This document shows, piece after piece, positions 8,709-16,605 of a stretch of DNA of 62,582 nucleotides. Under the pieces are notes generated by a model. It saw only the letters and a list, made by a program, of their open reading frames with translations. It was not told the DNA's origin and ran no database searches. Positions within the stretch are counted from its first letter, which is position 1, and every line of letters starts with the position of its first letter. Source of the stretch: Streptomyces sp. ST2-7A (lineage in GTDB: Bacteria > Actinomycetota > Actinomycetes > Streptomycetales > Streptomycetaceae); contig NZ_JAJUWS010000040.1 in assembly GCF_021390475.1 (NCBI RefSeq), positions 1-62,582 on the forward strand. Reading direction: 5' to 3'. The translations under genes were made by a program, and so were the position numbers.

Positions 8709-9247
8709 GTGCTGATCCGGATCAACGGCGCCTTCGGAAGCGGCGAGACCACCCTCACCGGGGAGTTGAAGCGCCGTCTGCCCGACGCCCCGGTGTTCGA
8801 TCCGAGTGGATCGGGTTCGTGCTGCGGGAGATCGTCCCCGTGCCCACGGGGAACTTCCAGGACCTGGTGCTGTGGGGCCGTCAGGTGACCTCCCTCGCGA
8901 TCGGGCTGGTCGAGGAGTACCCGGGACGGCCCGTGCTCGTCCCGATGACCCGGGTGAACCCCGCCCACCCGGAGGAGATCATCGGCGGTCTGCGCCGGGC
9001 CGGCGTCCCCCTCCACCACGTCTTCCCGAGGGGTTCCGTCGAGGAATTGGGGCGTCGCATCGACGCCGGGGTGCTCCACCCCGACGACCCCGAGCGGGAC
9101 GAGGCGGCCCGCCGCTGGTGTCACCGCCGTGTCCCGGAGCGCGTCGCCGCCGTGGACGCCCTGCCCGGCGACACCGTCGTGCTGGACGGCGAACGGCCCA
9201 CCCGGGACCTCGCGGACGAGGTGATGGCCCGGGTGGGCCGTGGGTGA
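8709..9247 (+). pseudogene. Broken TmrB-like P-loop protein (tunicamycin-resistance family)
   Basis: Two reading frames together give one TmrB-like protein of about 180 residues. The first part, from GTG 8709, reads INGAFGSGETT and ends in frame at VFDP. The second continues from about 8806 as GFVLREIVPVPTGNFQDLVLW and later VLVPMTRVNP. Inserting one G in the run at 8801-8806 restores DPEWIGFVLRE, so a single-base deletion explains the break. In addition, the Walker A lysine (GSGKT in the family) is glutamate at residue 13, which should abolish nucleotide binding. TmrB confers tunicamycin resistance in Bacillus, and its Streptomyces relatives are mostly uncharacterised. Two independent lesions argue for a real pseudogene rather than a sequencing error. 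It runs convergent to argS. Confidence 0.75.
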
Positions 9248-9251
9248 CGGG

Positions 9252-9282
9252 CGTCGGCCCCGCGAGGGGCGTGGGGCCGACG
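9252..9282. terminator. Bidirectional hairpin between tmrB-like pseudogene and argS
   Basis: Perfect arms, CGTCGGCCCC at 9252-9261 and GGGGCCGACG at 9273-9282, in the 54-base gap between convergent genes. Confidence 0.7.
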
Positions 9283-9301
9283 GGGTGTCACACGTGGTCG
9301 A

Positions 9302-11098
9302 TCACATGCGGTCGGGGGCGGCGATGCCCAGCAGGGACAGGCCCCGGGCCAGGGTGTCGCCGGTCAGTCGGCACAGCGCCAGTCGGTTGGTCCGGATCTC
9401 CGCCGGGACGCCCTCCCGCAGTACCGGGCAGTTCTCGTAGAAGTCGGTGTACGCCTTGGCCAGCGTGTAGAGCCAGCCGGCCAGCCGATGCGGCTCCAGC
9501 GTCTCCGCCACCGAGTTCAGCACCGCGCCGAACTCGTCCACCGCCAGGGCCAGTTCCCGCTCGGCCCGCTCCAGCGGCAGCGAGGTGTCGAAGCGCGCCG
9601 CCGACGCGTCGTCCCCGGCCCGCCGCAGGATCGAGGCGATCCGGGTGTGGGTGTACTGGAGGTAGACGCCGGTCTGGCCGCTGAAGGAGACCATGCGCGT
9701 CACGTCGAAGACGTAGTCCTTGGCCCGCGAGGTGGACAGCTCCGCGTACTTCACGGCGGCGATCCCCGCGCCCCGGGCGATGGCGTCCAACTCCTCGCCG
9801 GTCAGCTCCGGGTTCTTCTCCGCGACCACCTCGCGCGCCCGGCCCTCGGCGTCGTCCAGCAGGTCGGCCAGCCGGACGGTGCCGCCGGCACGGGTCTTGA
9901 ACGGGCGGCCGTCGGGGCCGTTGATCGTGCCGTTGCGCACGTGGACGGCCTCGATGTCGTCCGTCAGCCAGCCGGCGCGGCGAGCGGTGCGGAAGAGCAT
10001 GTCGAAGTGCTGGGCCTGTCGGGCGTCCACCACGTACAGCAGGCGGTTGGCCTTCAGCTCCCGGGTCCGGTACCGCACGGCCGCCAGGTCGGTGGCCGAG
10101 TAGCCGAAGCCGCCGTCCGCCTTCCGCACGATCATCGGCACCGGGGTGTCCTCCGGGCCTCGGATGTCGTCGTAGAAGACGCACAGGGCGCCGTCGCTCT
10201 CCTCGACGATGCCCTTCTCCCCGAGCTCGTCCACCACCGACCGCAGGCGCGGGTTGTAGAAGGACTCGCCGGCCACGTCGTCCAGGGTGAGCAGCACGCC
10301 CAGGCGGGCGTAGATCCGCTGGAAGGCGGCCTCGGACTCGGTCACGATCTCCCGCCAGGCGGCGACCGTCTCCTCGTCACCGGCCTGCAGGGCCACCACC
10401 CGACGCTGCGCCCGCTCCTTGAAGGCGGGGTCGGCGTCGAACAGCTTGCGGGCCTCGCGGTAGAGGGAGTCCAGCGCGGAGACCGCGTCCCCGGCCCCGG
10501 CGGTGCTCTCTCCCTCGGGGGCGTCCAGGTCGGCGGTCCGCCACCGGGTCTCCGGGTGCTCGGTCAGGTACTGGATCAACATGCCGAACTGGGTGCCCCA
10601 GTCGCCGATGTGGTTCTGCCGCACGACGTCGGTGCCCAGGAAGTCGAGCACCCGCACCAGGGAGTCGCCGATCAGCGTCGAGCGCAGGTGCCCGACGTGC
10701 ATCTCCTTGGCCACGTTCGGGGCGGAGTAGTCCACCACGGCCACGTCGCCGGACCGCTCGCGCGGTACCCCCAGCCGGGGATCGCCCAGGCGGGCGGACA
10801 GCCGCTCCAACAGCGCGGTGTCGGCGAGGCGGATGTTCAGGAAGCCCGGCCCGGAGACCTCCACCGAGGTGATCCACGCCACGGCGGCCAGCCGCTCGCG
10901 CAGCCGCTCGGCCACGTCGCGCGGCTTCTCGCCGAGCCGCTTGGCCAACGACAGCGCCACGTTCGACTGGAAGTCGGCGTGGTCGGAACGTCGCACGAGC
11001 GGGTCCAGCGCCGCCAGCTCGGCCGGCAGTGTCTCGGCCATCGCCGCCGACACCGCCGCCTCCACCTCATCGGCCAGGGACCGCACCTGCTCCGTCAT
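9302..11098 (-). CDS. argS: Arginyl-tRNA synthetase
   Basis: A 598-residue class I synthetase that charges tRNA-Arg. The N-terminal Arg-tRNA domain is followed by the HIGH-type motif in SAPNVAKEMHVGHLRST. NHIGDWGTQFG, KTRAGGTVRL and SGQTGVYLQYTHTR are further family marks, and the DALR anticodon-binding domain ends the chain at GIAAPDRM. The KMSKS loop is degenerate, as usual in ArgRS. ATG 11098 is chosen because MTEQVRSLADEVEAAV matches family N-termini; a GGAGG lies 11 bases before it and GAAGG abuts it. An upstream in-frame start at 11200 would add a low-complexity tail. The frame contains no damage. Whether this is the only argS of the genome cannot be told from the window. Confidence 0.93.
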   Translation of the reverse strand: MTEQVRSLADEVEAAVSAAMAETLPAELAALDPLVRRSDHADFQSNVALSLAKRLGEKPRDVAERLRERLAAVAWITSVEVSGPGFLNIRLADTALLERLSARLGDPRLGVPRERSGDVAVVDYSAPNVAKEMHVGHLRSTLIGDSLVRVLDFLGTDVVRQNHIGDWGTQFGMLIQYLTEHPETRWRTADLDAPEGESTAGAGDAVSALDSLYREARKLFDADPAFKERAQRRVVALQAGDEETVAAWREIVTESEAAFQRIYARLGVLLTLDDVAGESFYNPRLRSVVDELGEKGIVEESDGALCVFYDDIRGPEDTPVPMIVRKADGGFGYSATDLAAVRYRTRELKANRLLYVVDARQAQHFDMLFRTARRAGWLTDDIEAVHVRNGTINGPDGRPFKTRAGGTVRLADLLDDAEGRAREVVAEKNPELTGEELDAIARGAGIAAVKYAELSTSRAKDYVFDVTRMVSFSGQTGVYLQYTHTRIASILRRAGDDASAARFDTSLPLERAERELALAVDEFGAVLNSVAETLEPHRLAGWLYTLAKAYTDFYENCPVLREGVPAEIRTNRLALCRLTGDTLARGLSLLGIAAPDRM

Positions 11099-11237
11099 CC
11101 TTCGCACATCCTCCGTTGTCGGGCCCGTGACGTCCGGGCTCCGCTCCGTCGCCGGCTCCCCGCCGGCGGCCGGCCCCGGGCGGGGCCGTGGTTCGTGCAC
11201 ACCAGCATGGCAGGCTTTCGGAGCCCTCGTGGCCGGC

Positions 11238-11267
11238 CCCGCCCCCGTGGGGAGGGCCGGGGGCGGG
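11238..11267 (-). terminator. Hairpin after the beta-lactamase gene
   Basis: CCCGCCCCC (11238-11246) pairs with GGGGGCGGG (11259-11267), adjoining the stop codon of the leftward beta-lactamase gene. An alternative pairing of CCGGCCC with GGGCCGG is also possible. Confidence 0.45.
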
Positions 11268-12302
11268 TCAGGAGGCGGGGCGGGCGAGGGCGTCGGCCAC
11301 CACGCCGGCCGCGTCCGCGATCAGCGCGTCGTCGCGCTCGGCGCCCTCGACGTCCCGGCTGGAGAGGACCGCCATCACCAGCGGGTCGCCCTCCTCCGGC
11401 CACACCACGGCGATGTTGTTCCGGGTGCCGTACCCGCCGGCGCCGCTCCGGTCGGCGACCTCCCACCCCTCGGGCACTCCGGCCCGGATGAGGGTGTCGC
11501 CGGTGAGGTTGGTGAGCATCCACTCGGTCAGCAACTCCCGCTCGGGTGCCTCGAGCACGTCGCCGAGCAGGAGGGCCCGCAGGTTCCCCGCCAGGGCGCG
11601 GGGGGTGCTGGTGTCCCGGTCGTCGCCGGGCACCGCCTCGTTCAGCTCGGTCTCGTACCGGCTCATCACGGTCACCTCGTCACCCCACTCGCGCAGGACG
11701 TCGTTGAGCGCCCCGGGTCCGCCGAGCGCGTCGAACATCAGGTTCGCGGCGGTGTTGTCACTGAACCGCAGGGCGGCCGCGCACAGATCGCGCAGGGTCA
11801 TGCCGACCCCGGCGAACTCCTCGGTGACGGGGGAGTGCTCGACCAGGCTCTCCTCGGCGTAGGGGATGACCTCGTCGATGCCCTCCACCGTGTACTCGCG
11901 CAGCACGGCGCCCGCCGCCAGGACCTTGAAGGTGGAGGCGTACGCGAAGCGCTCGTCGGCCCGGTGGTCGATCTCCGCGCCGGTGCCGGTGTCCACGGCG
12001 TAGACGCCGAGCCGGGCGTCGTACCGCTCCTCCAGTTCGGCGAAGGCCTCGTCCAGGGCCTCCCGATCGATCTCGGGGCCGTGCGCGGCGGAGGCGGGGG
12101 CGGAGCCGGCCGGTGGGGTCGGGGTGGCGGCCTCCGTCGTGCCGACGCCGCAGGCCGCGAGCGGGGCCAGGACGAGGGCGCCCACCGCCCCGGCCAGGAC
12201 GCGGCGGGCCCGCCCCGGGGCACGGCGGCCGGGGCGGGTGGGTTCGAGCGGCTCGGCGGGGGAGGGACGGCGGGCGAGGAGAACGGGGAACGCGGGGGTC
12301 AT
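11268..12302 (-). CDS. Class A beta-lactamase, lipoprotein, RSG-type
   Basis: A 344-residue secreted enzyme that hydrolyses penicillin-type beta-lactams. The leader has twin-arginine-like basic residues (RARRVLAG) and a lipobox LAAC with Cys51, so it is probably a lipoprotein. All class A motifs are present: S123-T-F-K126, S181-D-N183, E217-T-E-L-N (the Glu166 equivalent), and R285-S-G287. Most class A enzymes carry KTG at the last motif; RSG followed by GAGGYGTRN is the form found in CARB/PSE carbenicillinases. ATG 12302 follows AAAGG. It faces a LysR regulator across 203 bases that contain an inverted-repeat operator, the arrangement of the S. cacaoi blaL-blaA-blaB locus. Confidence 0.93.
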   Translation of the reverse strand: MTPAFPVLLARRPSPAEPLEPTRPGRRAPGRARRVLAGAVGALVLAPLAACGVGTTEAATPTPPAGSAPASAAHGPEIDREALDEAFAELEERYDARLGVYAVDTGTGAEIDHRADERFAYASTFKVLAAGAVLREYTVEGIDEVIPYAEESLVEHSPVTEEFAGVGMTLRDLCAAALRFSDNTAANLMFDALGGPGALNDVLREWGDEVTVMSRYETELNEAVPGDDRDTSTPRALAGNLRALLLGDVLEAPERELLTEWMLTNLTGDTLIRAGVPEGWEVADRSGAGGYGTRNNIAVVWPEEGDPLVMAVLSSRDVEGAERDDALIADAAGVVADALARPAS

Positions 12303-12458
12303 CTCGACCTTTCGTGTCGGCTCGGACACCCGGTGTGACGAGTGTCGGGAACGGTGGGACGGCGCGGTACGGCGCGGTCCCGGACACCCCGGGGATCCCG
12401 GGGACACGGCCACCCTGACGGCGGGCCCACCATGCGGTCCAAGACGGGAACGCGCGAT

Positions 12459-12479
12459 TCCATGCCGATCCGGCATGGA
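12459..12479. promoter_or_regulatory. LysR-type operator between beta-lactamase and lysR genes
   Basis: Perfect 8-base arms, TCCATGCC at 12459-12466 and GGCATGGA at 12472-12479, are separated by GATCC. Inside lies the classic LysR T-N11-A pattern (T12463, A12475). It overlaps the promoter side of the regulator gene, which suggests autoregulation as well as control of the divergent bla gene. Further short inverted repeats (GTGTC/GACAC, ACACC/GGTGT) lie at 12315-12346. Confidence 0.65.
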
Positions 12480-12492
12480 TGTGCCGGCCGGC

Positions 12493-12498
12493 TAGGGT
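12493..12498 (+). promoter_or_regulatory. -10 element for a leaderless lysR transcript
   Basis: TAGGGT ends 7 bases before ATG 12506, and no ribosome-binding site is present. Transcription starting at or next to the ATG would give a leaderless mRNA. Confidence 0.45.
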
Positions 12499-12505
12499 GG
12501 GCGTC

Positions 12506-13687
12506 ATGGACCTGGTGGGGGCGTGTCGGGCCTTCGTGCACGTGAGCGAACGCAACAGCTTCACCGTCGGGGCGGCGGCGGCCCGGATGTCGCAGTCGGT
12601 GGCCAGCCGGCGGGTGGCGGCCCTCGAACGGCATCTGGGGCAACCCCTCTTCGAGCGTGGTTCCCGACGCACCACCCCCACGCCCTTCGGCCGGCACCTG
12701 CTGCCCGCCGCCCGGAGACTGGTGCTGGCCGCCGAATCGCTGGAGGACGAGGCCGAGCGCGCCCGTCGCGCCCCCGTCGGGCTGGCCGTGCCCGACACCT
12801 GTCCGCGTCGGGAACTGGCCCGGCTGCTCGCCGAGGCGACCGGGCGGGGCATCCCGCTGGACTCCCGACCGGGCCCGCCGGCCGAACGGGCCGAACTGCT
12901 CGCCTCCCGCACCGTGCGCGCCGCCCTGCTCGCGGTGCCGCCGACCGAGGCGACCTGGACCGTTCGGCTCGGAGTGGCCGGCCGTGCCGTCCCCGCCGGG
13001 CGCCGGCTGTACGTGGAGACCCTCCGCCTCGGCCGGGGCGGAGGCCCGGCGCGCCGGTTGTGCCTGGAACCGGAGGACGACGTGCCGCACGTCCGCGACC
13101 GACTGCTCCGGGTGTGCGGGGCGGTGGGCCTGCGGCCGTCCCAACTGGTCGTGGAGACGAGCCCGGAGGCGGCGGCGGCCCGTGCCCTGGGCTCCGAGGA
13201 CCTGTTGGTGTGCTCCCCGGCGAGGGCCCGCGAGTTCGGGCTGCGCTGGCTGCCGGTCGGGGAGATCGACCTCGTCCGGGGGTACGCGCTGGTCGCCGGG
13301 TCGGCGGATGACGCGGAGCGGCTCGGGGCCCGGCTGGGGGAGGCCATCGCCCGTTGCCTGGGTGCCGAGCCGGGGGATTCCACCGATCCGGCGGGCACCA
13401 CGGTCCCTCCCGACCACGACGACCCGGCCGGCCCCGGTGTCGGCGCCGGTGCTTCCGGTCCGACGGGCTCCGGTGCCTCCGGTTCGGCCGGTTCGGCCGG
13501 TCCCGGCTTCTCCGGTTTCACCGGTCCCGATCCGGCCGGTCCCGATCCGGCCGGTCCCGACGATCCGACCGATCCCGGCTTCACCGGTCCCGATCCGGCC
13601 GGCACCTCCGGCCCCACCGGTCCGGTCGGTACCGACACTTCCGGGCCGACCGGTCCGACCGCCGGCCCCCGGAGGTCCGCCCCGTGA
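12506..13687 (+). CDS. LysR-family regulator of beta-lactamase (BlaA-like) with collagen-like tail
   Basis: A 393-residue protein. Residues 1-60 form the LysR winged helix (FTVGAAAARMSQSVASRRVAALERHLGQPLFERG). A shortened effector-binding region follows to about residue 305. The last ~80 residues are Gly-X-Y-like repeats rich in Gly, Pro, Ser, Thr and Asp (GFTGPDPAGPDPAGPDD), unusual for a LysR protein. Position and orientation match BlaA of S. cacaoi, which activates the divergent beta-lactamase gene. The next gene starts at GTG 13684, overlapping this stop codon, so the two are translationally coupled. A T-N11-A operator precedes the gene and its mRNA looks leaderless. Confidence 0.85.
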   Translation: MDLVGACRAFVHVSERNSFTVGAAAARMSQSVASRRVAALERHLGQPLFERGSRRTTPTPFGRHLLPAARRLVLAAESLEDEAERARRAPVGLAVPDTCPRRELARLLAEATGRGIPLDSRPGPPAERAELLASRTVRAALLAVPPTEATWTVRLGVAGRAVPAGRRLYVETLRLGRGGGPARRLCLEPEDDVPHVRDRLLRVCGAVGLRPSQLVVETSPEAAAARALGSEDLLVCSPARAREFGLRWLPVGEIDLVRGYALVAGSADDAERLGARLGEAIARCLGAEPGDSTDPAGTTVPPDHDDPAGPGVGAGASGPTGSGASGSAGSAGPGFSGFTGPDPAGPDPAGPDDPTDPGFTGPDPAGTSGPTGPVGTDTSGPTGPTAGPRRSAP

Positions 13688-14598
13688 CCACCGACCGCCT
13701 CGTGGCGGGGCTCCGCGCCGAACTGCGCGAGGGCGGCCTGACCGGCTCCTTCCTCGTCCGCGACCTGCGCACCGGCGAGGAGGTGGGCATCGACCCCGAT
13801 CTCGAACTGCCCATCGCCTCCCTGGCCAAGGTGCCGCTGGCACTGGCCACCGTGGACCGCGTGCGGCGCGGTGAGATCGACGGCGCGCACCGGATCACCG
13901 TCGACCCCACCGACCTCGCCCGGCCCACCCCCACCGGCCTGGGCCGCTTCCGCCACCCGGCGCGAATCGCGGTGGACGATCTGGTCCACCTCGCGGTGGC
14001 GATCAGCGACAACGTCGCCGCCGACACCCTCTTCGCCCTCACCCCGCCCGACCGGGTCACCGCGTCGCTGCGCGCGCACGGCCTGCGCGGCATCACCGTC
14101 CGCCACACCATCGGGGAGTTGAACGACACCCCCGCCGAGCGGCTCGACACCGCCGAGGTGCACCTGGCGCACGTCCTGGCCATCGACGCCGGCACCCGGG
14201 GGCGCGGCCACCTCGTCCCCCAACTCGACGTCAGCCGCGCCAACTCCGGCACCGCCCGCGCCTTCACCGACCTGCTGGAGGCGCTGTGGACGCCGCCGGC
14301 GGACGGCTCCGGCATCCACCCGGCGACCGCCGCCCGGGTGCGCGAGGTGATGGGGGACAACCTGCTGCGCCAACGCCTGGCCCCGGACTTCGTCTCCGAC
14401 TCCGCCCGCTGGTCCTCCAAAACCGGCACCCTGCTGAACCTCCGTCACGAGGTCGGGGTCGTCGAGCACACCGACGGCGGGTGCTACGCCGTCGCCGCCC
14501 TCACCGAGTCGGGTGTGCCGGCGGGTGCCCAACCCGACGCCGAGGCGCTGATGGGCCGTGTCGCCCGGGCTCTCCGCGACCACCTGCGCGGGCGCTGA
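13684..14598 (+). CDS. BlaB-like penicillin-recognising serine hydrolase
   Basis: A 304-residue protein of the class A beta-lactamase fold without a signal peptide, so presumably cytoplasmic. It retains S46-L-A-K49, S108-D-N110 and K246-T-G248. I see no convincing omega-loop E-x-x-L-N motif, so deacylation and real beta-lactamase activity are doubtful. In S. cacaoi the equivalent BlaB is required for induction of blaL but is not an active beta-lactamase. Here it overlaps the end of the LysR gene by four bases (GTGA), fitting a two-component sensor/activator unit. An alternative is a true cytoplasmic beta-lactamase; testing nitrocefin turnover would separate the two. Confidence 0.82.
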   Translation: MTTDRLVAGLRAELREGGLTGSFLVRDLRTGEEVGIDPDLELPIASLAKVPLALATVDRVRRGEIDGAHRITVDPTDLARPTPTGLGRFRHPARIAVDDLVHLAVAISDNVAADTLFALTPPDRVTASLRAHGLRGITVRHTIGELNDTPAERLDTAEVHLAHVLAIDAGTRGRGHLVPQLDVSRANSGTARAFTDLLEALWTPPADGSGIHPATAARVREVMGDNLLRQRLAPDFVSDSARWSSKTGTLLNLRHEVGVVEHTDGGCYAVAALTESGVPAGAQPDAEALMGRVARALRDHLRGR

Positions 14599-14671
14599 GA
14601 TCGCGATGCCGGCCCGGATCGGACGGGACTGTTAGTCTCCAGCGCATCGGGTGGCTGCGGGAGGCAGGCGG

Positions 14672-15943
14672 ATGACGGAGCGGGGCGGCGGACCGGAGCG
14701 ACCGGGTGCGCCCTTCACGGTGGTGGACCTGTTCTCCGGCGGCGGGGGCATGAGCTACGGCTTCCACGCCCAACCGGACTTCACCCTGCTCGGCGCCGCC
14801 GACGCGCAGTTGGGCAAGCCGAGCAGCCCGCCCGGCGCGCTGGCCTGCAACGCGACCTATACCGCCAATATGGGTCTGCGGCCGGTGGAGGTGGACCTCT
14901 CCGAGGTCGAACCCGACGAACTGATGGCGATGATGGGCGTCACCGGGCCGGTGGACGTGCTCTCCGCCTGCCCTCCTTGCACGGGCTTCTCCCGCACCAA
15001 CGCCCGCAACCACCTCACCGACGACCGTCGCAACAGCCTGGTGCGCCGCACCATCGTGCACGTGGACGCGCTGCGTCCCCGGGTGTTGGTGATGGAGAAC
15101 GCCCGCGAACTGTTGCAGGGTCGTTGGAGCCACCACTTCGACATGCTCCGCGCCGACCTGGAGGCGCGCGGCTACACCGTGCACGCCGAGCGGCACTTCC
15201 TCACCGACTTCGGGCTGCCGCAGGTCCGCGAGCGCGCCCTGGTGATCGCGGTCGCCGAGGGACTGCCCCTCCGTACCCCGCGGGACGCCTGGGCCGGCCG
15301 CTCGCTCGCACCGGAGGCGATCACCGTCCGCCGCGCGATCGGCGGCCTGCCGCCGCTGCCGGCGGGCGTCGCGCACCCCGACGATCCCTCGCACGCCTCG
15401 CCCGGCTTCCACTCCGCCGCCACCGAGCGCCGGGTGCGGGCCATCCCGCACGACGGCGGCTCCTGGCGGGAGTTGCTGGTCCTGCCCGACGGCGAGGGGT
15501 ACCTGACCCCCAGCATGGCGCGTTCCGCCCGCCGGGGGGACTTCGGCAGCTTCCCCGACGTGTACGGGCGGATGGCCTGGGACCGGCCGGCGCCCACCGT
15601 CAAGCGCGAGTGCGCCCACGTGGGCAACGGCCGGTACGCGCACCCGGTGCAGGACCGACTGTGCACGGTGCGGGAGTTGGGCATCCTGAACGGTTTCCCG
15701 CGCGGCTACCGCTTCGAGGGCGCGCTGGCCAACCGCTACCGGCACATCGGGGACGCGGTGCCACCGCTGATCGCCTACCAACTCGCGGCGGTCTGCCGCT
15801 GGATCCTCACCGGCCGTCGGCCGACGGTGGAGGAACTGGTGCTGCCCGGAACCCATCTGAGGGCGGAGGACATCCGCGAGGAATCGGTCGCCGCGCCGTG
15901 CCCCGGGCCGGCCCCGGCCGTCGCCGCCCTCGACGCCGCCTGA
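14672..15943 (+). CDS. Orphan DNA (cytosine-5) methyltransferase
   Basis: A 423-residue C5 methyltransferase. Motif I is DLFSGGGGMSYGF at residue 19. The catalytic motif IV is PPCTGFS with Cys103. Motif VI reads MENAREL, motif VIII QVRERALVIAV, and the C-terminus has NGFPRGYRFEGALANRY and motif X IGDAVPP. The target-recognition region is short, between residues about 240 and 320. No restriction endonuclease, Vsr repair enzyme or specificity subunit lies nearby, so it is probably a solitary epigenetic methylase. ATG 14672 follows GGGAGGCAGG. A TTAGTCT about 37 bases upstream could be its -10 element. It lies downstream of the bla regulator pair but is not visibly coupled to it. Confidence 0.88.
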   Translation: MTERGGGPERPGAPFTVVDLFSGGGGMSYGFHAQPDFTLLGAADAQLGKPSSPPGALACNATYTANMGLRPVEVDLSEVEPDELMAMMGVTGPVDVLSACPPCTGFSRTNARNHLTDDRRNSLVRRTIVHVDALRPRVLVMENARELLQGRWSHHFDMLRADLEARGYTVHAERHFLTDFGLPQVRERALVIAVAEGLPLRTPRDAWAGRSLAPEAITVRRAIGGLPPLPAGVAHPDDPSHASPGFHSAATERRVRAIPHDGGSWRELLVLPDGEGYLTPSMARSARRGDFGSFPDVYGRMAWDRPAPTVKRECAHVGNGRYAHPVQDRLCTVRELGILNGFPRGYRFEGALANRYRHIGDAVPPLIAYQLAAVCRWILTGRRPTVEELVLPGTHLRAEDIREESVAAPCPGPAPAVAALDAA

Positions 15944-16605
15944 TCCCGCCCGGCGCGGGTCCGGCCGTGCGGACGGGTGCGCCCCGGCCCGGCGGTCGCG
16001 GGGTCGGTCCCGGACCCGGGCTCCGAGAACCTCGCCCCTGTTCCGTTCCGTCCCTCCCGCCCTCGGGCTTCGCCCGCTCGCGGGAGGCGGGCCGGGGCGG
16101 GGGTGCCATCCGCCGTCCCGCCGGGTCCCGGGGCCCTTCCCGTGGTGCGCCGGGTGGTCCCGGGAGGCGTGGTGTTCGCCCCGGCCCGCCGGCCCGGCGG
16201 GTCCATCACCGTTCACATATGTGAACGATGATCCCGTTCCCGCCGACCCCGGTCGCACGGTCGCCGGACCGGTGCCGGGGCGGGACGTCACCGACCGGCC
16301 GGCCCCGGCGGCCGGCCGGGATTCGCCGGCCGATCCGAGGTGTTCGGTGTTGCGGTCGTATTGTTCCCGGGGTCGGAGGGCTCCGGGGCCGGCCCGCCGC
16401 GACGCCGTCTCCTAGGGTCGTGGGGCGGCTCCCGATGAGATCCGCACGACATACCACGCATTACCGCGTACTCGTCGGTAAGTGCGACGATGCGGGGGCG
16501 CGCCGTCGGGCGAGGGGCCGGGCGAACCCCCGGACCGCCGCGTCCGCCGCGCATCACAGGGCTGATTCCCTCGGCACACACAGGGATAGAGAAGGAAGTT
16601 CCGCC
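15944..16605. other. Intergenic region before malic enzyme
   Basis: About 660 bases. The first half is G+C-rich without a gene. An 18-base A+T-rich palindrome lies at 16210-16227. The stretch 16430-16600 is less G+C-rich and probably carries the malic enzyme promoter, although I cannot assign -35 and -10 boxes. Confidence 0.5.
16210..16227. promoter_or_regulatory. 18-base perfect palindrome, probable operator
   Basis: CGTTCACATATGTGAACG is a perfect inverted repeat and strikingly A+T-rich for this genome. It resembles binding sites of dimeric regulators such as TetR, MarR or GntR proteins. It lies about 380 bases before the malic enzyme gene and 270 after the methyltransferase stop. The regulator is not identifiable here. 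Confidence 0.5.

Noticed and set aside
11096..11110. Four-codon upstream frame (Met-Cys-Glu-Gly) overlapping the argS start
   Set aside because: The GGAGG abuts its ATG directly, leaving no functional spacing, so it is probably just the argS ribosome-binding site.
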